A model generated the notes under the pieces. It saw only the letters and a program-made list of their open reading frames with translations. It did no database searches and was not told the origin of the DNA. Source: an uncultured Bacteroidales bacterium (lineage in GTDB: Bacteria; Bacteroidota; Bacteroidia; Bacteroidales; Muribaculaceae). From it: 27,531 nt of DNA. The DNA is taken from NCBI GenBank assembly GCA_905210435.1, contig CAJLWO010000038.1, positions 1 to 27,531 of the forward strand, read 5' to 3'. The translations under genes were made by a program, and so were the position numbers. The stretch's first letter is position 1. Each line of letters opens with the position of its first letter. Positions 22,234 to 27,531 of this stretch are shown piece after piece.

Positions 22234-22961
22234 GCGGACGTTTCGAGATTATACCCGCGATTGATATAATCGACGGCAAGTGTGTGCGTCTGTCGCAGGG
22301 CGACTACAATGCAAAAACTGTATATGACGCTTCGCCGGTGGATATGGTGAAGCGTTTCGTCGACCACGGTTTCACCCGCATCCATGCAGTGGACCTTGAC
22401 GGGGCCAAGGCCGGGCGTCCATGCAATCTGTCTGTGCTCGAGAAGATGGCATCGGCCAGCGGCTACGCCCGGATAGAGTGGGGCGGAGGCATCAAGACCG
22501 ACGACGATATGCGCGACTGCGTCAACGCCGGATGCGCGTTTGCCGTTATCGGCAGCGTGGCGGCAAAGCAACCCGAACTTTTTGACCGCTGGCTGGAGCG
22601 TTACGGAAACGAGATGATGGTGCTTGGCGCCGACCTGCGTGACGGTAAAGTGGCTGTGTCGGGATGGCTCGGGGATACCGACATCACGATTGACGATATA
22701 GTGAAACGTTTCCTGCCGGGCGGACTGACCCAAGCCATCGTGACCGACATATCGCGAGACGGCATGCTGCAGGGCCCGTCGTTCGACCTGTACACCGAGA
22801 TACAGGCGAAGTATCCCGATGTCGACTTCACCGTAAGCGGCGGCATATCGTCGCTTGCCGATGTGGAAAAATGCGCGGAGCTGGGATTGCGCCGCGTCAT
22901 TGTGGGGAAAGCGCTCTATGAGGGGCACGTATCACTTAAAGAACTTGAACGAATATGTTAG
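22230..22961 (+). CDS. hisA: ProFAR isomerase (HisA)
   Basis: HisA opens the aminoaldose ring of ProFAR to PRFAR by an Amadori rearrangement. The 243-residue (beta/alpha)8 barrel starts EIIPAIDIIDGKCVRLSQGDY, with the catalytic aspartate in AIDI. The second aspartate is in VTDISRDGML. The phosphate-binding loops WGGGIKTDDD and VSGGISSLADVEKC are present. It overlaps hisH by 4 bases and hisF by 7 bases, consistent with coupled expression of the HisH-HisA-HisF block. Confidence 0.95.
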   Translation: MSGRFEIIPAIDIIDGKCVRLSQGDYNAKTVYDASPVDMVKRFVDHGFTRIHAVDLDGAKAGRPCNLSVLEKMASASGYARIEWGGGIKTDDDMRDCVNAGCAFAVIGSVAAKQPELFDRWLERYGNEMMVLGADLRDGKVAVSGWLGDTDITIDDIVKRFLPGGLTQAIVTDISRDGMLQGPSFDLYTEIQAKYPDVDFTVSGGISSLADVEKCAELGLRRVIVGKALYEGHVSLKELERIC

Positions 22962-23713
22962 CGAAACGTATCATACCTTGCCTTGACGTGAAGAACGGAC
23001 GCACGGTAAAGGGAATTAATTTCGAGGGGCTGGCCGATGTCGGCGACCCTGTGGAACTTGGCGCGCGCTATGCGCTCGAAGGTGCTGACGAACTTGTGTA
23101 TCTCGATATCACGGCGTCAAAAGAGGGACGCTCCACATTCACAAAGATGGTGGAACGCGTGGCCGACCGGGTGAATATCCCTTTCACTGTGGGAGGCGGC
23201 ATATCATCGCTCGACGATGCCGCGGCGCTGCTTGATGCCGGCGCCGACAAGATTACCGTCAACTCGGCGGCTGTAGCCAATCCGTCGCTCGTGAGCGAAA
23301 TCGCGTCGAAGTATGGTTCGCAGTTTGTCGTTGTGGCGATTGACGCCCGTACGGTTGACGACGGCTCATGGCGCATCACTACACACGGAGGGTCGCGGCT
23401 CACCGATATAGAACTGTTTGAATGGGCACGCAGGGTGCAGGGCCTTGGGGCGGGCGAGATACTTTTTACATCCATGAACCATGACGGTACACGCTCGGGC
23501 TATCCGTGCGACACGTATGCCGCTCTCGCGTCATTGCTCGATATTCCCGTCATAGCGTCGGGTGGCGCCGGTTCGGTAAAGGATATTGCCGACGTGCTGA
23601 CCGACGGTCGTGCCGACGCCGCTCTCGCCGCAAGCATTTTCCACTATGGCGAAATCACTATCGACTCGCTCAAACGACAACTTTCCGAACGGAATATTCC
23701 CGTAAGATTATAA
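22955..23713 (+). CDS. hisF: imidazole glycerol phosphate synthase, cyclase subunit
   Basis: HisF uses ammonia from HisH to convert PRFAR to imidazoleglycerol phosphate and AICAR. The 252-residue barrel begins MLAKRIIPCLDVKNGRTVKG, with the catalytic aspartate in CLDV. The second aspartate is in VVAIDAR (about 126-132). Phosphate-binding motifs are VGGGISSLDDA and IASGGAGSVKDI. FEGLADVGDPVELGARY is the typical HisF loop. The start lies within the last codons of hisA, and hisIE follows after 20 bases. Confidence 0.96.
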   Translation: MLAKRIIPCLDVKNGRTVKGINFEGLADVGDPVELGARYALEGADELVYLDITASKEGRSTFTKMVERVADRVNIPFTVGGGISSLDDAAALLDAGADKITVNSAAVANPSLVSEIASKYGSQFVVVAIDARTVDDGSWRITTHGGSRLTDIELFEWARRVQGLGAGEILFTSMNHDGTRSGYPCDTYAALASLLDIPVIASGGAGSVKDIADVLTDGRADAALAASIFHYGEITIDSLKRQLSERNIPVRL

Positions 23714-23733
23714 TAAACAGATATATATTTGAT

Positions 23734-24333
23734 ATGAATTTTTCAGATTTCAATCTCGATAAATGTGCCGACGGTCTGCTGCCCGTCATCATACAGAATG
23801 CCGTGACGCTCAAAGTGCTTATGCTCGGCTACATGAACAAGGAGGCGTTTGACAAGACCGTGGCTGAAGGTCGTGTCACATTCTACAGCCGCACACGCGG
23901 CAAACTTTGGACAAAAGGGGAGACCTCGGGACATTTCCTTGAGGTGAAGGATATGTATGCCGACTGCGACGGCGACACGTTGCTGATTAAGGCAATCCCC
24001 GTCGGCCCGACATGCCACCGCGGCACGGAGGCATGCTTCGACACCCCTGCCGAGGACGGTTTCATCCGCTCTCTGTCGCGCCTCATACAGCAGCGTCATG
24101 CCGAGATGCCTGAAAATTCCTACACCACCAAGCTCTTTATCAAAGGCGTAAAGAAAATAGCCCAGAAAGTGGGCGAGGAAGCCGTAGAATCGACCATAGA
24201 GGCCGTTGACGGCAACCGCGACCGCTTCATCTACGAAGCCTCCGACCTCATCTATCACCTGCTCGTCCTCCTCGAGCAAATGGACGTCACGCTCCCCGAA
24301 ATAGAGCGCGAACTCCTCCAGCGCCACAGCTAA
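23734..24333 (+). CDS. hisIE: bifunctional phosphoribosyl-AMP cyclohydrolase / phosphoribosyl-ATP pyrophosphatase
   Basis: This 199-residue fusion performs steps two and three of histidine synthesis. The HisI domain (about 1-105) contains LMLGYMNKEAFDKT, VTFYSRTRGKLWTKGETSGH and the zinc-binding cysteines in MYADCDGDTLL and GPTCHRG. The HisE domain (about 110-199) contains NSYTTKLFIKGVKKIAQKVGEEAVE and ASDLIYHLLVLLE, the MazG-like helices that bind Mg. The ATG at 23734 is chosen; an upstream in-frame extension overlaps hisF and has no family similarity. It closes the his cluster, which then encodes every step from PRPP and ATP to histidine. No strong intrinsic terminator follows, only an AT-rich stretch and small hairpins in 24334-24490. 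Confidence 0.95.
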   Translation: MNFSDFNLDKCADGLLPVIIQNAVTLKVLMLGYMNKEAFDKTVAEGRVTFYSRTRGKLWTKGETSGHFLEVKDMYADCDGDTLLIKAIPVGPTCHRGTEACFDTPAEDGFIRSLSRLIQQRHAEMPENSYTTKLFIKGVKKIAQKVGEEAVESTIEAVDGNRDRFIYEASDLIYHLLVLLEQMDVTLPEIERELLQRHS

Positions 24334-24368
24334 GTTAAAATTTTTTAAAATCTGTGCTATGCTGTAAT

Positions 24369-24384
24369 GATTCCGGGAGGAATC
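24369..24384. other. small perfect hairpin downstream of the his cluster
   Basis: GATTCC-GGGA-GGAATC pairs over 6 bases. Together with a nearby TGCCTG...CAGGCA pair that encloses CCGGT-GAA-CCGG (24403-24444) it could form a transcript-end structure or part of the next gene's leader. No clear T-run follows either. Confidence 0.35.
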
Positions 24385-24491
24385 TGTCTACTGTATAGAG
24401 AGTGCCTGTAACGTTATGCCATAATTCCGGTGAACCGGCAGGCATTCTTTCTTTGACCTATTCAACTATTTATTATTTATCAGATTGCAGT

Positions 24492-26798
24492 ATGCGCAGA
24501 TTTAAATCCGTTGTTTTGCCGTCAATTGTGGCGGTTGCAACTTTTTCTTCAATCACTTTATCTGCCCGCACGATAAGCGGGGTCGTATATTCCGATAGTG
24601 ATTCCACTTCTGTTGTGGGGGCGTCGTGCCGGCTTTTTTCGGGGGGTAATTTCATCGGGGGCATTGCGACCGACGGGCGCGGCGCATTTGAACTCGACAC
24701 AGATATAAAATCGAAACTGCGCCTTGAGGTGTCGATGACCGGTTTTAATACGGCCGAAATCATGATTGATAAGAGCGGGGACGTGAAGGTGGGCGATGTG
24801 TATATTACCGAGGGGGTGGCATTGGATGAAGTTACCGTTACTGCCGGTCAGATGACCGAGTCACGCGGCCGGACGATATTGTTCCCGTCAGCCTCGGATG
24901 TGAAAGCCTCCTCTACGGCCATAAGCCTGTTTCAGAAGCTGCCTTTTGCCGGTCTGCAGGCAAATCCGGTCAATCGTACGTTGACTGTCGACGGCGGTAC
25001 GCCGGTGATACTCATCAACGGTGTGCCTTCCACGATTGATGATTTCAATGCTTTGCCGCCTAAGGATATCGCCAGAATTGAGTTTTCACGAATGACACCG
25101 GCACGTTATGCCGACAGCGGGAAGTCAGGTTTCATCAATATAACCTTGAAAGAGCGCAATGACGGCGGCCAGATATATGCATGGGGACGCAGTGCGGTCA
25201 ATACCGCTTTCGTCGATGCCAATATAAGAGCATCGTACCATCAGGGACCGTCGCAGTTTTCACTGATATATGTGCCGTCATGGCGAAATTACCAGAAAGT
25301 GTATGACAATACGGCCGAAAGCTATATAGGCGACGATTTTCGAGTGGACATTGAGAATCATGACCGTAATCCGTTCAACTACACATACCACAATGTGCGG
25401 TTGAAATATGACTTCACACGTGATGTCAACACGCTTTTTTCGGCCACATTCAGCGTAACTCCGAGCGAAAGCGGACGACGTGCAATCGCCCGTTCGCATG
25501 ATACTTATTTCGGTGATTATGACAATTACAACCGTACGAAAAGCAAGGATATGGCGCCGTCGCTCGATTTGTTTTTCAAACGGAATTTCAACGGGAAGAA
25601 TACGCTTGAGGCACAGGTCGTTGGAACGCTCAGTTCAAGCGATTACAGCCGTACCAACAGTTACCGGTATGTCGACGGCACGGCCGACGATTATGTGATG
25701 GCCGTTGACAGCCGTCGCCGTTCGCTGATTTCCGAAATCTGCTACAGCCATGAGTTCAGCGGGCAGACATCGCTCTCGGCAGGCTACCAGAATACATTGT
25801 CGCGAAGTACCAATACATATCTGACCTCCGATTATAAGCCGGTACTCACGGAGAACAACAACTATGTGTACGTGCGCTTAGGGCAGCAGATCGGCAACGT
25901 GTATCTTTCGGCTGCTACCGGTGCAAAACTGTTCTGGATAAAGAATGACATGAACAAGCGCAGGTTTGTGCGAAATCTGTCGTCGGCGCAGCTGTCCTGG
26001 AATATCGGCAGCCACTGGAATATACGCGGAGCATTCAGTTATTCGCCGTCGATACCGTCGCTGACATCGCTTACCGATTACCCGCAACGGCAGACACCCT
26101 ATCTTATCTCCAACGGCAATCCCGACCTTAAGGTGCCGGAAAACTTCACGTACCAGTTTTCCGCGACCTACCGTACCGGAAAGTTTTCGGTGTCGTATAT
26201 GTCGGCTATCGCCAACACTTCCAACAGTCTTGTCGACGATGTGACATATATCGGTGACCGTATGTTCCTGAGCCAGTCGGTCAACGGGCGCTACCGTCAC
26301 GTATACCAGAATGACCTGACGATGAAATTGTCGGAAATTCACGGATTCGGAGCCAATCTGTATCTCAGTCTGATGCATTATGAGTCGGCGGGGCAGACGT
26401 GGAAACATCATCTGACATCATTCGACGCAAGTATGAGCCTTTGGTGGAGCAAAGGCCCCTTCACCGTGTCTTACTGGCGCAAGCTGCCGGGCAAGTATCT
26501 CAACGGCCACTATGTAGGAAAAGATGAGAACGGCGATGCGCTGAGTCTGGAGTATGCGCCCGACAAGCACTGGACCATCGGCGTCGACTGGATGTATATG
26601 TTTGATAAAAAGGGTACGCGTTATCCGGCGTGGAACTATTCCGCCGTCAATCCGTCATATCGTGAGCGTTACATCAAAAACAACGGCAACATGATAGTGC
26701 TGTCGGCAACCTATTCGGCCGATTTTGGCTCCATCTTCCGCTCCTCACGCCGCTCACTCAACAACTCCGACAACGGCTCCTCCCTGCTGAAATTGTAA
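24492..26798 (+). CDS. outer membrane beta-barrel protein with N-terminal carboxypeptidase-regulatory-like domain (TonB-receptor-like)
   Basis: This 768-residue outer membrane protein has a signal peptide (about 1-25, cleavage near LSA-RT). A carboxypeptidase-regulatory-like beta-sandwich follows (about 26-110: ISGVVYSDSDSTSVVGASCRLF, GIATDGRGAFEL). Then comes a plug-like segment (about 115-225: VALDEVTVTAGQ, INGVPSTIDDFNALPPKDIARIEF, GFINITLKE), and last a long beta-barrel rich in aromatic and alternating residues. It resembles the Bacteroidetes OMP beta-barrel family related to TonB-dependent receptors, but it is shorter than SusC transporters and has no SusD neighbour. The transported or bound substrate is unknown. 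The ATG at 24492 (MRRFKSVVLPS) begins the signal peptide; the in-frame upstream ATG at 24402 would add 30 residues before it. Confidence 0.85.
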   Translation: MRRFKSVVLPSIVAVATFSSITLSARTISGVVYSDSDSTSVVGASCRLFSGGNFIGGIATDGRGAFELDTDIKSKLRLEVSMTGFNTAEIMIDKSGDVKVGDVYITEGVALDEVTVTAGQMTESRGRTILFPSASDVKASSTAISLFQKLPFAGLQANPVNRTLTVDGGTPVILINGVPSTIDDFNALPPKDIARIEFSRMTPARYADSGKSGFINITLKERNDGGQIYAWGRSAVNTAFVDANIRASYHQGPSQFSLIYVPSWRNYQKVYDNTAESYIGDDFRVDIENHDRNPFNYTYHNVRLKYDFTRDVNTLFSATFSVTPSESGRRAIARSHDTYFGDYDNYNRTKSKDMAPSLDLFFKRNFNGKNTLEAQVVGTLSSSDYSRTNSYRYVDGTADDYVMAVDSRRRSLISEICYSHEFSGQTSLSAGYQNTLSRSTNTYLTSDYKPVLTENNNYVYVRLGQQIGNVYLSAATGAKLFWIKNDMNKRRFVRNLSSAQLSWNIGSHWNIRGAFSYSPSIPSLTSLTDYPQRQTPYLISNGNPDLKVPENFTYQFSATYRTGKFSVSYMSAIANTSNSLVDDVTYIGDRMFLSQSVNGRYRHVYQNDLTMKLSEIHGFGANLYLSLMHYESAGQTWKHHLTSFDASMSLWWSKGPFTVSYWRKLPGKYLNGHYVGKDENGDALSLEYAPDKHWTIGVDWMYMFDKKGTRYPAWNYSAVNPSYRERYIKNNGNMIVLSATYSADFGSIFRSSRRSLNNSDNGSSLLKL

Positions 26799-26849
26799 AC
26801 TTTCGAATGAAAAAATACTGAGAAACAGGAGAAAAAAGTTTGTGGGAAA

Positions 26850-26881
26850 TTTGGTGGATTGGAGGGAATGTTGTAATTTTG
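26850..26881 (+). promoter_or_regulatory. rpsO promoter (TTTG-N20-TAATTTTG)
   Basis: TTTG (26850-26853) and TAATTTTG (26874-26881) are separated by 20 bases, an exact fit to the Bacteroidetes housekeeping promoter. It predicts a leader of roughly 45-50 AT-rich bases without a Shine-Dalgarno site. Confidence 0.8.
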
Positions 26882-26934
26882 CGGAGCTTTTTAAGCATAA
26901 CTTTTATTTATTAACACTTTAAACATCCGAAAGA

Positions 26935-27210
26935 ATGCATTTGAATTCTGAAGAAAAAGTAGAAATCTTTGAGAAGTACGGTAAGGGCAAGACTGACACT
27001 GGCTCACCTGAAGCACAGATTGCATTATTCTCAGTCCGTATCTCTCATTTGACTCAGCACCTGAAGTCAAATCACAAAGATTATACAACAGCTCGCGCTC
27101 TTAAGATGCTTGTAGGTAAACGTCGTCGTCTTCTTGACTATCTTGCCAAGAAAGATATTAACCGCTACCGTGCAATCATCGCTCAAAAAGAGCTTGGTAT
27201 CAGAAAGTAA
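26935..27210 (+). CDS. rpsO: 30S ribosomal protein S15
   Basis: S15 is a primary binder of 16S rRNA in the platform of the small subunit, where it nucleates assembly with S6 and S18. The 91-residue protein shows the family sequence KYGKGKTDTGSPEAQIALF, LTQHLKSNHKDYTTARAL and LVGKRRRLLDYLAKKDINRY, close to the usual 89 residues. Codon use is richer in T- and A-ending codons than in its neighbours, as expected for a highly expressed gene. It is monocistronic: a strong promoter lies 54-85 bases upstream, and an intrinsic terminator follows 29 bases after the stop. Confidence 0.97.
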   Translation: MHLNSEEKVEIFEKYGKGKTDTGSPEAQIALFSVRISHLTQHLKSNHKDYTTARALKMLVGKRRRLLDYLAKKDINRYRAIIAQKELGIRK

Positions 27211-27239
27211 GAGCCGAGGCTTTCTACTTGAAGATTACA

Positions 27240-27277
27240 AGGCGATATGTCAATCCGACATATCGCCTCTTTTTTTT
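27240..27277 (+). terminator. rpsO intrinsic terminator
   Basis: AGGCGATATGTC (27240-27251) pairs perfectly over 12 bases with 27257-27268 around AATCC, followed by a run of eight T (27270-27277). It is a clear Rho-independent terminator. Confidence 0.93.
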
Positions 27278-27367
27278 GTGCTAATTGTACCACACGTCGG
27301 AGCGTGCGGGGTCATGACTAATCGAGGGTGTGCAAAACTATAATTGGCTGTCAAAAGTCGTTGCAAG

Positions 27368-27425
27368 TCGTAAGGATGCGATTCAATGCTATTAACTTGG
27401 GTTGAGTTGATAGGGGCGGGGACGT
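27368..27425. repeat. degenerate, truncated copy of the 1861-2040 element
   Basis: CGTAAGGATGCGATTCAATG (27369-27388) and the bases after it align with the outer arm at 1866 with about 5 mismatches in 31. GTTGAGTTGATAGGGGCGGG (27401-27420) resembles the inner arm of the same element read on the other strand. Similarity stops near 27425. Bases 27278-27367 before it hold nothing I recognise. Confidence 0.6.
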
Positions 27426-27460
27426 AAGTTAGGGACATTCAGTAAATATCTAACCAACTA

Positions 27461-27492
27461 TTTGTCAAAGTCGTATATATTTTGTAACTTTA
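27461..27492 (+). promoter_or_regulatory. possible promoter reading off the right edge (TTTG-N20-TAACTTTA)
   Basis: TTTG (27461-27464) and TAACTTTA (27485-27492) are 20 bases apart. The -7 box departs from TAnnTTTG only in its last base. It would drive a gene starting near 27506. Confidence 0.4.
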
Positions 27493-27505
27493 CAAAGAAC
27501 CCCCG

Positions 27506-27531
27506 ATGGACCCATCACGGGCTTATTCGGG
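27506..27531 (+). CDS. possible start of a gene cut by the window edge
   Basis: An ATG at 27506 opens a frame (MDPSRAYS) that runs to the window end, 14 bases after the possible promoter box. Eight codons are too few to identify a product. The adjoining break in the repeat at about 27425 makes a mobile-element gene conceivable, but nothing in these codons proves it. Confidence 0.25.

Noticed and set aside
23506..23733. N-terminal extension of hisIE overlapping hisF
   Set aside because: It is Arg-rich out-of-frame hisF sequence. The HisI domain starts at the ATG at 23734.
24492..26798. SusC-type nutrient transporter
   Set aside because: The protein is about 250 residues shorter than SusC proteins, and no SusD-like gene is adjacent.

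Overview
The window reads as the chromosome of a gut-type member of the Bacteroidales. The best guess is a Muribaculaceae-like genome; this is an inference, since no rRNA gene is present. The evidence is: Bacteroidetes-restricted families (DUF4251, DUF4301, Bacteroidetes-type RNA polymerase omega, OMP beta-barrel proteins with an N-terminal carboxypeptidase-regulatory domain), several promoters of the TAnnTTTG type, A-rich translation starts without clear Shine-Dalgarno sites, and moderately GC-rich coding DNA. No rRNA, tRNA, CRISPR array, complete insertion sequence or phage gene was seen.

Layout. 1-1777 (+): a small HExxH protein and a Tat-exported dipeptide epimerase. 2130-4128 (-): bamD, an omega-like RNA polymerase subunit and a DUF4251 lipoprotein. 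4376-6152 (+): a PASTA-domain membrane protein and an RluD-type pseudouridine synthase. 6174-11201 (-): a GNAT acetyltransferase, a CLC chloride protein with CBS domains, a polyprenyl-phosphate sugar transferase and tsaC. 11314-14935 (+): a secreted TPR protein and a DUF4301 protein that carries motifs of UDP-sugar pyrophosphorylases. 15146-16434 (-): a Nudix hydrolase and a small secreted Cys/Lys-rich protein with two LTxxQ motifs. 17135-24333 (+): a complete histidine pathway in one cluster (hisG, hisD, hisC, hisB, hisH, hisA, hisF, hisIE). 24492-26798 (+): an outer-membrane beta-barrel protein. 26935-27210 (+): rpsO with a clear promoter and terminator. The right edge holds a decayed repeat and possibly the start of another gene or mobile element.

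The main non-genic signal is a dispersed family of palindromic repeats in the gaps between genes. Each unit has GTAG directly at the foot of a 20-21 nt hairpin. There are two stem types, GGACGCAC/GTGCGTCC and GGCTGCACC/GGTGCAGCC, and units mostly occur as head-to-head pairs. Two units show compensatory base-pair changes, so the individual hairpin appears to be what is preserved. This architecture matches REP/BIME elements mobilised by RAYT (TnpA_REP) transposases in Proteobacteria; no such transposase lies in the window. One and a half copies separate hisD from hisC inside the his cluster.

Functionally the window is mostly housekeeping (envelope assembly, tRNA and rRNA modification, translation, histidine synthesis). 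The less-characterised genes are the HExxH protein, DUF4301, the Cys-rich LTxxQ protein and DUF4251.
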